NCBI GenBank assembly: GCA_963703325.1
Contig: OY969805.1
Location: 2,294,001 to 2,358,000 of the forward strand
Length of the DNA: 64,000 bases
From: Aquilonibacter sp963703325
GTDB taxonomy: Bacteria > Vulcanimicrobiota > Vulcanimicrobiia > Vulcanimicrobiales > Vulcanimicrobiaceae
Reading direction: 5' to 3'
The translations under genes and the position numbers were made by a program. Every line of letters starts with the position of its first letter. The stretch's first letter is position 1. Positions 22,361-31,230 of this stretch are shown piece by piece. The notes beneath the pieces are model-generated. The model was not told the DNA's origin and did no database searches. It saw only the letters and a program-made list of their open reading frames with translations.

Positions 22361-24079
22361 ATGGCGCAAACACTTTCGGCTCCCGGTGAAACTACTGCGG
22401 TCGACGTCTCCACACCGGTGAAGAAGCTCTCTGGCGGACATCTGGTCGCCAAAGCGCTGCGCTCGGAAGGCGTCGATACGATCTTCACGCTATGCGGCGG
22501 CCATATCATCGACATCTACGACGGGTGCATCGACGAAGGGATCAAGATCATCGACGTCCGTCACGAACAGGTCGCGGCGCACGCTGCCGATGGCTACGCG
22601 CGCATGACCGGGAACCTGGGGTGCGCGGTCGTGACCGCCGGCCCGGGGACGACCAATGCGATCACCGGCGTGGCGAACGCTTTTCGAGCGGAAAGCCCAA
22701 TGCTTTTGATCGGTGGACAAGCCGGGCTTGCGCAACATCGCATGGGTGGACTGCAGGATCTGCCGCACGTCGAGATGTTGCGACCGATCACGAAGTTCGC
22801 AACCAGCGTGCCCACCACGTTGCGCGTTGCGGATTTCGTGTCGATGGCCGCTCGCGAAGCGTTCAACGGTTCGTTCGGTCCGGTCTACCTCGAGATTCCG
22901 CGCACGGTACTCGATCATGAAATCGAGCCCGATCGGGCCGTGATCCCGCAAGCCGGCCAGTACCGCGCATCGACCAAGAGCCTCGGCGATCCGAACGATA
23001 TTCAGCGGCTGGCCGACATTCTCTCGAAGGCGACCAAGCCGTGTGTGCTGCTCGGACAGCAAGTCTGGACGTGCCGTGCCACCGAGAGCGCGCGCGAGTT
23101 CGTCGAGCGGCTCAACATACCGGCGTTTATGAACGGTGCCGGTCGCGGCACGCTCCCGCCGGATCATCCGCTCAACTTCCAGTTGACGCGTCGCGACGCG
23201 TTCGAAGCTGCCGACGTGATCGTGGTCGTCGGTACGCCGTTCGATTTTCGCTTGCGGTACGGCAAGAGCCTCAAAGCCAAGACCGTGGTGCAAATCGACA
23301 TGTCATATGCGACCGTCGGGCGCAACCGCGACGTCGATTTGGGCCTCGTCGGGGACGTCGGCGTGATCCTCGCGGCGGTGACACAGGCCGCCGGCGGGAA
23401 CAAGGCTGCCGCGGCTGCGCGCGGCGCGTGGGTCGCAGGATTACGCGAAAAGGAAGATGCCGCCGTCGCAGCACGTCTGCCGAAACTACGCAGCGACGCT
23501 CGACCGATTCATCCCTATCGTCTCGCTTACGAGATCGATAACTTCCTCACCGACAACTCGATCTTCGTCGGCGACGGTGGTGACGTCGTCACGTTTGCCG
23601 GGAACGTCGTCCGGCCGAAGGGGCCAGGACTGTGGATGGATCCGGGTCCGCTCGGGACACTCGGCGTGGGCACCGGCTTCGCGATGGCTGCGAAGCTCGC
23701 GCATCCGTCGCGCGAAGTCGTCGCGCTGTTCGGTGACGGCTCATTCGCAATGACCGGGTTCGACATGCAGACCGCGGTGCGTTTCGGTTTGCCGTACATC
23801 GCGATTGTCGGTAACAACAGCTATATGAATCAGATTCGCTGCGGTCAGATCCAAAAATACGGCAAGGAGCGCGGTGATGTCGGTAACTACCTCGGGGACG
23901 TCGACTTCGAGAAGTTCGCCGACATGCTGGGCTTTTACGGCGAAGCCGTCCGCGAGCCGGAGCAGATTCGCCCCGCGCTGGAGCGCGCGCGTAAAGCCGG
24001 GACGTGCGCGATTATCAACGTATGGCTCGACCCCGATGCCTACGCGCCCGGTACCGAAAACCAAACGATGTACAAATGA
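22361..24079 (+). CDS. ThDP-dependent acyl-CoA lyase (oxalyl-CoA decarboxylase / 2-hydroxyacyl-CoA lyase family)
   Basis: A 572-residue thiamine-diphosphate enzyme of the acetolactate-synthase fold. The catalytic glutamate is E69 in VRHEQVAAHAADGYARM. The ThDP/Mg motif runs from GDGSFAMTGFD near residue 457 to VGNNSYMN. The adjacent formyl-CoA transferase gene points to chemistry that forms formyl-CoA. From recall, the sequence is not close to Oxalobacter Oxc around the active site (Oxc has GDSAFGFSGME and NNGGIY), so a 2-hydroxyacyl-CoA lyase is as likely as oxalyl-CoA decarboxylase. It overlaps the next gene by 4 bases (ATGA). Confidence 0.75.
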   Translation: MAQTLSAPGETTAVDVSTPVKKLSGGHLVAKALRSEGVDTIFTLCGGHIIDIYDGCIDEGIKIIDVRHEQVAAHAADGYARMTGNLGCAVVTAGPGTTNAITGVANAFRAESPMLLIGGQAGLAQHRMGGLQDLPHVEMLRPITKFATSVPTTLRVADFVSMAAREAFNGSFGPVYLEIPRTVLDHEIEPDRAVIPQAGQYRASTKSLGDPNDIQRLADILSKATKPCVLLGQQVWTCRATESAREFVERLNIPAFMNGAGRGTLPPDHPLNFQLTRRDAFEAADVIVVVGTPFDFRLRYGKSLKAKTVVQIDMSYATVGRNRDVDLGLVGDVGVILAAVTQAAGGNKAAAAARGAWVAGLREKEDAAVAARLPKLRSDARPIHPYRLAYEIDNFLTDNSIFVGDGGDVVTFAGNVVRPKGPGLWMDPGPLGTLGVGTGFAMAAKLAHPSREVVALFGDGSFAMTGFDMQTAVRFGLPYIAIVGNNSYMNQIRCGQIQKYGKERGDVGNYLGDVDFEKFADMLGFYGEAVREPEQIRPALERARKAGTCAIINVWLDPDAYAPGTENQTMYK

Positions 24080-25326
24080 TAGCGCAAGAAACAAAGAAAG
24101 CACTCGACGGCGTTCGCATATTGGACATGACGCATGTCCAGTCCGGACCGTCGTGCACCCAAATTCTCGCCTGGCTCGGCGCCGACGTGATCAAAGTCGA
24201 GCTGCCCGGACGCGGCGATATCACTCGTCAGCAACTGCGCGACGTGCCCGACGCGGACAGTTTGTATTTTGCGATGCTCAACGGTAACAAGCGATCGTTG
24301 ACGCTCAATACGAAAACACCGCAAGGCAAAGAGATCTTCACCAAGCTCATCCGTGAGTGCGATGTGCTGGTCGAGAACTTTGGTCCCGGCGTGCTCGACC
24401 GCCAGGGTTTTCCGTGGGAGAAAATCCACGAACTGAATCCGCAGATGATCTACGCCTCGATCAAAGGTTTCGGGCCAGGCCAGTACGCCGACGCCAAAGC
24501 CTACGAACCGGTCGCGCAGGCAATGGGCGGATCGATGAGCACCACTGGAATGGAAGATGGTCCGCCGCTCGTGACCGGGGCGCAGATCGGCGACTCGGGG
24601 ACCGGCATTCATTCGGTTGCGGCGATCCTTGCCGCACTCTATCAGCGTGACGTGCATACCGGCGAGGGACAGCGCGTCGTTTGCACGATGCAGGATTCCG
24701 TGCTCAACCTTTGCCGCGTGAAAATGCGCGACCAGCAACGTTTGGAGCGCGGTCCGCTGCGCGAGTATCCGAACCAAACCTTCAACGGCGTCGTGCCGCG
24801 CTCGGGCAACGCATCGGGCGGCGGTCATCCGGGTTCGGCGCTGCGCTGCGCGCCCGGCGGTCCGAATGACTACGTCTATCTCATTATCCAGCCGCAGGTC
24901 TGGGAGCCGCTCTGCAAAGAGATGGGGCACCCGGAGTTGATAACCGATCCGAAATATGCAACGCCGGAAGCACGCGTTCCGATTCTCGACGATGTGTTCG
25001 GCATCATTGAAACGTGGACGCAGAAGTACGGCAAGTACGAGGTGCTCGAACGCTGCAACGCGCTCGACATTCCGTGTGGTCCGGTCCTCGCAATGAAGGA
25101 GCTGCTCGAAGACGAGTCACTACGGGCGCGCGGGATGATTGCCGAAGTCGAACATCCGCAGCGTGGAAGCTACTTCACCGTCGGCTGTCCGCTGGTGCTT
25201 TCCGATTCGCCGGTCGACTACCGCCGGGCCCCGCTGCTGGGCGAGCACAACGAAGAACTCTTGAAAGAACTCATGGGCTATGATGCTGCGCGGGTCGAGA
25301 GCCTGCGCGCGGAAGGGGTTATCTGA
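24076..25326 (+). CDS. frc: formyl-CoA:acid CoA-transferase (Frc-like, family III)
   Basis: Moves CoA from formyl-CoA to an incoming acid (oxalate in the known enzyme), releasing formate. The 416-residue product tracks Oxalobacter Frc closely: LDMTHVQSGPSCTQILAWLGA near residue 15, the catalytic aspartate D173 in AQIGDSGTG, RDQQRLERGPLREYPNQ, and the glycine loop NASGGGHPG. ATG 24076 overlaps the preceding lyase, so the two are coupled. Frc proper strongly favours oxalate, but family III enzymes vary in acid specificity. Confidence 0.88.
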   Translation: MIAQETKKALDGVRILDMTHVQSGPSCTQILAWLGADVIKVELPGRGDITRQQLRDVPDADSLYFAMLNGNKRSLTLNTKTPQGKEIFTKLIRECDVLVENFGPGVLDRQGFPWEKIHELNPQMIYASIKGFGPGQYADAKAYEPVAQAMGGSMSTTGMEDGPPLVTGAQIGDSGTGIHSVAAILAALYQRDVHTGEGQRVVCTMQDSVLNLCRVKMRDQQRLERGPLREYPNQTFNGVVPRSGNASGGGHPGSALRCAPGGPNDYVYLIIQPQVWEPLCKEMGHPELITDPKYATPEARVPILDDVFGIIETWTQKYGKYEVLERCNALDIPCGPVLAMKELLEDESLRARGMIAEVEHPQRGSYFTVGCPLVLSDSPVDYRRAPLLGEHNEELLKELMGYDAARVESLRAEGVI

Positions 25327-25328
25327 TC

Positions 25329-26807
25329 ATGGCAATTGCCGCAACACCGCGCCCGTCGATTCGTATCCCGCAGACCAAGTTGCTTATCGACGGCAAATGG
25401 GTCGACGCCCGCTCTGGCAAGACTTTTGAAACACGCAATCCGGCAACCGAAGAGGTGATCGCGAATGTCGCATCCGCCGACGCCGAAGATACGGCACTGG
25501 CGGTAAAGGCGGCGCGCGCGGCGCTCGAGCACGGGCCGTGGGGCACGATGCGGGCGTCGGAACGCGCGCGTATCATGAATCGCTTTGCCGAACTGATTCG
25601 AGCCCGCCAAGACGATGTCGTCATGCTCGAATCGCTTGACGGCGGCAAACCGATCAGTTCGGTCCGGCGTCAGGACTTTCCGGCGATGCTCGATTGCATC
25701 GAATATTATGCGGGCTGGCCCGATAAGATCACCGGCGACGTCGTTCCGGTGCGACCCGACGCGCTAACCTACATTGCGCGTGTTCCGGTCGGCGTCGTCG
25801 GCGCCATCGTACCGTGGAACTTCCCGCTGATGAATTCGATGTGGAAGATCGCGCCGGCACTCGCGTGCGGATGCACGATCGTGATGAAGCCCGCGACCGA
25901 GACGCCGCTGACGGCATTGCTGCTCGGCGAGCTCGCCCTTGAGGCCGGTGTGCCGCCGGGCGTCCTCAACATCGTACCGGGCCCGGGATCGACGGCCGGT
26001 ATGTCGATCGTGAAGAATCCCGACGTCGACAAGATTTCGTTTACCGGCTCGCCGGCCGTCGGCAAGTTGATCATGGAAAATGCGGCCCCGTTCGTGACGC
26101 GCTTAACGCTCGAGCTCGGCGGCAAATCGCCCAACCTCATCTTTGAGGATGCCGATATCGACGCGGCGGTCAAAGGCTCGTCGGCTGGTATTTTCTTCAA
26201 CAGCGGTCAAGTCTGCTCGGCCGGCTCGCGCATCCTCGTGCAAGAGAGCGTCTACGACGAGTTCTGCGAGCGAATGGTGGCGCGTTCGAAAGGCCTCAAG
26301 ATCGGCGATCCGCTCGACGAGAAAACCTACATGGGCCCGGTCATCTCGCAGAAGCAGATGAACACGATCATGGACTACATCGAGGCCGGCAAGAGCGAGG
26401 GCGCAACCCTTAAATCAGGCGGCGACCGCGTCGGTACGAAGGGCTTCTTCCTAGAGCCGACGGTCTTTACCGATGTCGACAACTCGATGAAGATCGCGCG
26501 CGAAGAGATCTTCGGTCCGGTGGCCGCCGTCATCCGCTTCAAGGATGAAGACGATGCAGTTCGAATCGCAAACGACTCGGACTTCAGCCTTGCTGCCGGA
26601 GTGTGGACGAAGGACGTCGTACGCGCACACGTGATGGCGCAGCGCTTACGCGCCGGGACCGTGTGGGTCAATACCTACGGGCAGAGCGATACGCGTCTGC
26701 CATGGGGCGGTTTGGGAGGCGACTCGGGTATGGGTCGCGACCTTGGAGAGACCGCTCTGGATAACTACACAGATAAGAAGACGATTTGGGTTAGTCTCCG
26801 TCGCTAA
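25329..26807 (+). CDS. NAD(P)+-dependent aldehyde dehydrogenase
   Basis: A 492-residue ALDH superfamily enzyme that oxidises an aldehyde to its acid. It has VPWNFPLMNSMWKIAPALACG near residue 160, the general base E262 in LELGGKSPN, and the catalytic thiol C296 in SGQVCSAGSR. It starts two bases after the CoA transferase stop. Oxalate breakdown yields formate and CO2 and needs no aldehyde dehydrogenase. Its presence suggests that the lyase releases an aldehyde. Confidence 0.92.
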   Translation: MAIAATPRPSIRIPQTKLLIDGKWVDARSGKTFETRNPATEEVIANVASADAEDTALAVKAARAALEHGPWGTMRASERARIMNRFAELIRARQDDVVMLESLDGGKPISSVRRQDFPAMLDCIEYYAGWPDKITGDVVPVRPDALTYIARVPVGVVGAIVPWNFPLMNSMWKIAPALACGCTIVMKPATETPLTALLLGELALEAGVPPGVLNIVPGPGSTAGMSIVKNPDVDKISFTGSPAVGKLIMENAAPFVTRLTLELGGKSPNLIFEDADIDAAVKGSSAGIFFNSGQVCSAGSRILVQESVYDEFCERMVARSKGLKIGDPLDEKTYMGPVISQKQMNTIMDYIEAGKSEGATLKSGGDRVGTKGFFLEPTVFTDVDNSMKIAREEIFGPVAAVIRFKDEDDAVRIANDSDFSLAAGVWTKDVVRAHVMAQRLRAGTVWVNTYGQSDTRLPWGGLGGDSGMGRDLGETALDNYTDKKTIWVSLRR

Positions 26808-26852
26808 TACACGCAGCTATTTCTCGGTTGCAACGTCAGAAAGGGTGTTCTA

Positions 26853-28157
26853 ATGGCCGCTCAGTCTGCTCCGTCTAGCGCGGGAGCGCCGCAAACCAGC
26901 GTTCTCCGAAATCCGTGGGTGCAACTCGTCACCGGCATCGTCTGCATGGCGATGATTGCCAATCTGCAGTATGGCTGGACGGTCTTCGTCAATCCGATCA
27001 GTGTGTCGATGGGATGGACGAAGGCCGCGATCCAAGTTTCGTTCACCTTGTTCGTCCTGGTCGAAACATGGCTTGTTCCGTTCGAGGCGGCGCTCGTTGA
27101 CCGGTATGGTCCGCGTCTCATGGTAATTGTCGGCGGCGTGTTCGCCGCGCTTGGCTGGGTCGTCAATTCTTTTGCGACCTCGCTCGAGATGCTTTATGCC
27201 GGCGGCATTCTCGCCGGTATCGGTGCCGGTATCGTGTATGGCACCTGCGTAGGCAACGCGTTGAAGTGGTTTGCCGGAAAGCGGGGGCTCGCGGCAGGGT
27301 TGACGGCGGGGGGATTCGGCGCGGGCGCGGCGCTGACGATCATTCCTCTCTCGAACATGGTTAAGACGAGCGGCTGGGAACAAACGTTCCTGGTCTTCGG
27401 CGTGCTTCAAGGCGCAGTTGTCATCATCGCGGCGTTGTTTCTGGTGAAGCCGCCGGCGACGACGGTCAAAGAATCGCGTCCGATCAAGGTGTTGCAAGGC
27501 AATCGCGACTATACGCCGGCCGAGACGTTACGTTCACCGATCTTCTGGGTGATGTACGTGATGTTCACGCTGGTCGCGGCCGGCGGACTCATGGCTGTCG
27601 CGCAGCTCGGACCGATCGCGACCGACTTCGGTATTGCTAAGGCGCCGGTAACGATCCTTGGCATCACCGGCGCAACGCTTACCTACACGCTCGCGCTCAA
27701 CAACCTGGTAAACGGCTTCACACGTCCCTTCCTCGGATGGGTCTCCGACAATATCGGACGCGAGCTGACGTTGTTTATCGCCTTCCTGTTGGAAGGGATC
27801 GGGATCTTCGCGCTCATGCAGTTCGGCCATTCGCCGGTGGCGTTCGTGTTGCTCTCCGGCATCGTGTTCTTCGCGTGGGGTGAGATCTTCAGCATCTTCC
27901 CGGCGACGACGCGCGACCAGTTCGGGCAGAAGTATGCTACGACGAATTACGGCATGCTCTACACCGCGAAAGGCACCGGCTCGCTCATCGTACCGTTCGC
28001 CAGCGTACTCACGGCGGCGACGGGAAGTTGGACGCTCGCGCTTTCAGTGGCGGCCGTCTTCAACATCGTGGCGGCATTGCTCGCAATAGGCGTCCTGCGC
28101 CCATTGCGGATCAGTGAGGACCGCAAGGCGGGAGGACCGCCGTCAGCGGTAGCCTAG
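26853..28157 (+). CDS. OxlT-like MFS transporter (acid/formate antiporter family)
   Basis: A 434-residue, 12-helix inner-membrane carrier. It aligns with the oxalate:formate antiporter OxlT, including NLQYGWTVFVNPI in helix 1, RGLAAGLTAGGFGAG, the arginine in NGFTRPFLGW (counterpart of the substrate-binding Arg) and the lysine in LYTAKGTGS (counterpart of the essential Lys of helix 11). ATG 26853 has AAAGGG upstream. It closes the GntR-lyase-Frc-ALDH operon and probably imports the acid in exchange for formate. Its stop overlaps the convergent carbonic anhydrase by 4 bases. Confidence 0.85.
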   Translation: MAAQSAPSSAGAPQTSVLRNPWVQLVTGIVCMAMIANLQYGWTVFVNPISVSMGWTKAAIQVSFTLFVLVETWLVPFEAALVDRYGPRLMVIVGGVFAALGWVVNSFATSLEMLYAGGILAGIGAGIVYGTCVGNALKWFAGKRGLAAGLTAGGFGAGAALTIIPLSNMVKTSGWEQTFLVFGVLQGAVVIIAALFLVKPPATTVKESRPIKVLQGNRDYTPAETLRSPIFWVMYVMFTLVAAGGLMAVAQLGPIATDFGIAKAPVTILGITGATLTYTLALNNLVNGFTRPFLGWVSDNIGRELTLFIAFLLEGIGIFALMQFGHSPVAFVLLSGIVFFAWGEIFSIFPATTRDQFGQKYATTNYGMLYTAKGTGSLIVPFASVLTAATGSWTLALSVAAVFNIVAALLAIGVLRPLRISEDRKAGGPPSAVA

Positions 28158-28747
28158 TCGAGAACGTCGACGATCCCCGAGTGGAGATCGTAGAGCATAG
28201 CGGCGACGCGCAACCTTCCGCGCGTCGCCGCGACGCGTAAAAGGGGCGATCGTCGCAACATCGTCCGGTGCGCCGCGCGCGCATTGCACGCGACCGCCGC
28301 CGGCCACCATTCGCCGGCCGTCGAGCGCGTATCGGCGGCAATCGGAGCGATTGCCGCAGCCAGCACCTGAATGTGACCGGGGAACGCGGTGCCTGACTCC
28401 ACGAACGACATCGCCGCCCGCACGGCGCCGCAATTCGAATGACCGAGAACCACCACGAGCGAGCTGCCCAAGATCTCGACCGCATATTCGATCGATCCCA
28501 AGCCTTCGGTGGTGACGATGTTGCCGGCAACGCGGATCACGAACAGATTTCCCGGTCCCTGATCGAAGATCGTCTCGACCGGCACCCTCGAGTCGGAGCA
28601 GCCGAGGATGACCGCAAAGGGCTGCTGCGCGTCGGCGAGTTCGATCCGCCGCGCGGACGCGGCGGCCGCCTGTGGCCGGCCCTCGGCGAAACGGCGGTTT
28701 CCTTCGAGCAGGCGAGCGAGCGCGGCGGCGGGGTCGGCCGGGTGCAT
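28154..28747 (-). CDS. beta-class carbonic anhydrase
   Basis: Interconverts CO2 and bicarbonate. The 197-residue product carries the zinc ligands C50 in GCSDSRVP and the His-Cys pair in GHSNCGAVRAA near residue 103; D52 and R54 form the catalytic dyad. ATG 28747 has GGAGG 6 bases upstream. It is convergent with the acid module, whose decarboxylations would yield CO2, but it is not in that operon. Its 5' end is divergent from the rplJ leader. Confidence 0.92.
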   Translation of the reverse strand: MHPADPAAALARLLEGNRRFAEGRPQAAAASARRIELADAQQPFAVILGCSDSRVPVETIFDQGPGNLFVIRVAGNIVTTEGLGSIEYAVEILGSSLVVVLGHSNCGAVRAAMSFVESGTAFPGHIQVLAAAIAPIAADTRSTAGEWWPAAVACNARAAHRTMLRRSPLLRVAATRGRLRVAAMLYDLHSGIVDVLD

Positions 28748-28759
28748 GGGTCCCTCCGG

Positions 28760-28787
28760 TTGCGCCCGGAGGGCGCGGTGTGATAGT
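28760..28787 (+). promoter_or_regulatory. possible promoter of rplJ-rplL
   Basis: TTGCGC (28760-28765), a 16-base spacer and GATAGT (28782-28787). The match is moderate. It sits directly upstream of the L10 leader and within the carbonic anhydrase 5' region. Confidence 0.4.
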
Positions 28788-28798
28788 CTACCCCTTGG

Positions 28799-28991
28799 CT
28801 CCGAAGACCGTAGGGCTGCATCAAGCAGTTAATCGGAATAGGCTCGCGGACATCCTGGACGAGCGCGAAGCGCCGTCCGGGTTTGGACGAAGGCCAAACC
28901 CCCCTACCGAGGTGCGATACAAGGATCTCCAGCAGCGCGCAGGCGTTGTCGGCTTTCTTCAAGCGCCCTCCGGACGGATGGAGCGCTTTTT
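28799..28991 (+). promoter_or_regulatory. ribosomal protein L10 leader with attenuator hairpin
   Basis: Leader RNA bound by L10(L12)4 to control rplJ-rplL. The paired conserved strands CCGAAGACCGTAGGG (28801-28815) and CCCTACCGAGG (28902-28912) match the known L10 leader. A hairpin (28961-28971 with 28980-28988) followed by five T residues is an intrinsic terminator. This suggests attenuation as in Firmicutes. Confidence 0.75.
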
Positions 28992-29099
28992 AGTTACTCG
29001 GGGGCCCATGCTGCGAAGTCAGCGTGGGGGCGCGCAGCTGAGTTTCCGGTGCGAAGTCCCGGTAGCGAGGCGAAGCGCCAGGCATCGCGCGATAGTGCG

Positions 29100-29666
29100 A
29101 TGCCCTTTAAAAAGAAAGCAGCAACAACGTCAATGCCAACCGCACGCAAAGAAACCGCGGTTCAAGAGTTGCGCGATCGGCTCGCCGATTCGCAGAACTT
29201 GTTCTTGACTGACTTCCAAGGCCTCACTGTCGAAGAGATCACGAAACTTCGCGGCGAGCTGCGCAAGGACGGCAGTACATATGCCGTCGTCAAGAATACG
29301 CTCTTCAAGATCGCTGCCGGCGAAGAGATCGCTAAGCAGTTGGACGCGTATCTGGCCGGTCCGACCGGCATCGTTTTTGCAGGCACCGATCCGGTCGCGC
29401 CTGCCAAGGCGATCAAACAGTTCGCAGACGACAGCAAGAAGTTGGGCATCAAGGCCGCGTACATCGACGGTAAACTCGTCGATGCCAAGCAAGTGCACGT
29501 CCTCGCCTCGCTGCCGCCCAAGATCGAGCTCATCGCCAAACTCGTTGGAACGCTCGCAAACCCGTTGCGCGGTCTCGTCACCGTGCTCTCGGGCAATCAG
29601 AGCGGTCTGGTCCGCGTACTCAATTCCATCCGCGAGCAAAAAGAAGCCGCGGGTTCGAACGTTTAA
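29100..29666 (+). CDS. rplJ: 50S ribosomal protein L10
   Basis: Base of the L12 stalk on the large subunit, and autoregulator through the leader upstream. It has 188 residues from ATG 29100. A second start at 29133 (MPTARKETAVQEL) fits the usual L10 N-terminus better. Neither has a clear ribosome-binding site. Conserved segments include FLTDFQGLTVEEITKLR, YAVVKNTLFKIA and GPTGIVFAG. It is followed 15 bases later by rplL. Confidence 0.95.
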   Translation: MPFKKKAATTSMPTARKETAVQELRDRLADSQNLFLTDFQGLTVEEITKLRGELRKDGSTYAVVKNTLFKIAAGEEIAKQLDAYLAGPTGIVFAGTDPVAPAKAIKQFADDSKKLGIKAAYIDGKLVDAKQVHVLASLPPKIELIAKLVGTLANPLRGLVTVLSGNQSGLVRVLNSIREQKEAAGSNV

Positions 29667-29681
29667 GGAGATTCATCTATC

Positions 29682-30053
29682 ATGGCAGTTGCCGAACTCA
29701 TCGATCAAATCGACAAACTCACCGTGCTCGAGCTCGCGGACCTCGTCAAGCAGCTCGAAGAGAAGTACGGCGTGTCCGCCGCCGCCCCGGCGGCAGTCGT
29801 CGCGGGTCCCGCCGCCGCAGCTGCGGCGCCGGCCCCGGAGAAGACCGAATTCGACGTGATCCTGTCCGAAGCGGGACCGGAGAAGATCAAGGTCATCAAG
29901 GCCGTGCGCGAACTCACCAGCTTGGGCCTCACCGAGGCGAAGTCGTTTGTGGAAAGCGCTCCGAAGGCCGTCAAAGAAGGCGTCACCAAAGACGAAGCCG
30001 AGAGCATCAAGAAGAAGCTCGAGGAAGCCGGCGCCAAGGTCGAGATCAAGTAG
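29682..30053 (+). CDS. rplL: 50S ribosomal protein L7/L12
   Basis: Stalk protein that recruits translation GTPases, 123 residues. The N-terminal dimer helix (LTVLELADLVKQLEEKYG) is joined by an Ala/Pro hinge (about 35-55) to the C-terminal domain with EKTEFDVIL and VKEGVTKDEAESIKKKLEEA. ATG 29682 has AAGGAG 11 bases upstream. The usual next genes, rpoB and rpoC, are absent; a terminator follows. Confidence 0.97.
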   Translation: MAVAELIDQIDKLTVLELADLVKQLEEKYGVSAAAPAAVVAGPAAAAAAPAPEKTEFDVILSEAGPEKIKVIKAVRELTSLGLTEAKSFVESAPKAVKEGVTKDEAESIKKKLEEAGAKVEIK

Positions 30054-30073
30054 TCGATCCGATCACCATCGTC

Positions 30074-30104
30074 AAAGGTGGGAGCGCTTGCGCCCCACCT
30101 TTTT
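30074..30104 (+). terminator. terminator of rplJ-rplL
   Basis: AAAGGTGGG pairs with CCCACCTTT around a short inner GCGC hairpin. It is followed by five T residues. Confidence 0.88.
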
Positions 30105-30115
30105 CTTTCGCACGG

Positions 30116-30640
30116 ATGGAGGTCTCATTGTCTGGTCAACCCGGTAGCCTAACCGCCACGCAGGCGATCATCTACGCGGTACTCATCGCTTGGATTCTCT
30201 TTCGCGTGTCGCGGCCGCAGCGAATCAGCGTGGCGCGCATGTGGATCTTCGTCGGCCTCTTGATGGTATTGGCAGCCTTCGCGATATACGGAAGCGCGGT
30301 CATGTTTCATCCGGCGCCGTGGGAGATCGTTGTCGCCGCTGTCCTTGGACTCATAATCGGCGTCCCGCTCGGCCTACTGCGCGGTCATCACACGCAGGTC
30401 AGCGCGACAGACCGTCATGGCGTGATGCGTCTTGGGGCCTCGTGGGCTACCGCGCTCATCTATCTCGCCGCCTTCGGCGGACGCTTCGCCGTTCGGCTCG
30501 TGCTGCCGCCGACGAGTGCCCTCGGCAACGTCGTCAGCGACGGCCTGATCTTTTTTGCGATCGGCATCATCGGCGCAACGTACTATGCCGTCTACCGCAA
30601 ATACGAGCAACTCGATCGCGCGACACCGGCGACTGGTTGA
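30116..30640 (+). CDS. CcdC-like / DUF1453-type integral membrane protein
   Basis: About 174 residues with four to five predicted membrane helices (about 15-29, 42-61, 68-87, 108-126 and 139-158). The layout and the SRPQRIS segment after helix 1 resemble the CcdC/DUF1453 family. Known members sit near cytochrome c biogenesis genes, but none are here. ATG 30116 or TTG 30128 may be the start; GGAGG lies 5 bases before the TTG. It overlaps the TetR gene by one base (TGATG). Confidence 0.6.
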   Translation: MEVSLSGQPGSLTATQAIIYAVLIAWILFRVSRPQRISVARMWIFVGLLMVLAAFAIYGSAVMFHPAPWEIVVAAVLGLIIGVPLGLLRGHHTQVSATDRHGVMRLGASWATALIYLAAFGGRFAVRLVLPPTSALGNVVSDGLIFFAIGIIGATYYAVYRKYEQLDRATPATG

Positions 30641-31200
30641 TGGATCCGACGGCCGAGCTGCGCGAACGCGACGGCCTTTTGGATCGGCTGCGTTCGTATG
30701 TCGATGAGGTCGGTCTCTGCGCACTCACGCTGGAGAACGCATCGGTTGCACTCGGTCTGCCCAGCGATACACTGCACGACTTCTTCCCAACGAAGGAAGA
30801 TCTGATCGCCGCGCTGATCTCGCGCAACCGTATTCAGTTGCGTACCAAGTTTGCTAGCCTGGGCTCCTCGATGTCCGCCGACGAGTTCCGGCGCGCGATG
30901 TGGGATTTCTATCGGGATACCGCAAGCGAATCGCGCCTATTTTTTGAAGCGTACGGTCTGGCGCTTCACGACGAACACTACGGCGACTTCTTGCACGGGA
31001 TCAACGACTGGCTCGGCCTGCTCAAAGAGGCGCTCGAACGTCGTGGCGTCCCCAACGACCGGGCCGAAGCGTTTGCAACGCTGACCCTCGCGGTGTATCG
31101 CGGCGCGATGATGGACTTTTGCGCGACCGAGGAGCGAGCGCGCGTGAACGCAGCTATGGACCTGTGGTTCAAAGCTGCTAACTGGCTGACCGAACCGTAA
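30640..31200 (+). CDS. TetR family transcriptional regulator
   Basis: A 186-residue regulator. The N-terminal helix-turn-helix, LTLENASVALGLPSDTLHDFFPTKEDLIAALI, lies near residue 29. The remainder is the helical ligand-binding domain. It is coupled to the CcdC-like gene (TGATG) and followed 30 bases later by an MFS efflux gene, which it probably represses in response to a transported compound. Confidence 0.82.
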   Translation: MDPTAELRERDGLLDRLRSYVDEVGLCALTLENASVALGLPSDTLHDFFPTKEDLIAALISRNRIQLRTKFASLGSSMSADEFRRAMWDFYRDTASESRLFFEAYGLALHDEHYGDFLHGINDWLGLLKEALERRGVPNDRAEAFATLTLAVYRGAMMDFCATEERARVNAAMDLWFKAANWLTEP

Positions 31201-31230
31201 GCGTCATCGAGTTTTGGAGTAATCAGCTGC

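Noticed and set aside
28672..29208. Plus-strand frame across the L10 leader
   Set aside because: It covers the leader RNA and the rplJ start and has no protein similarity.
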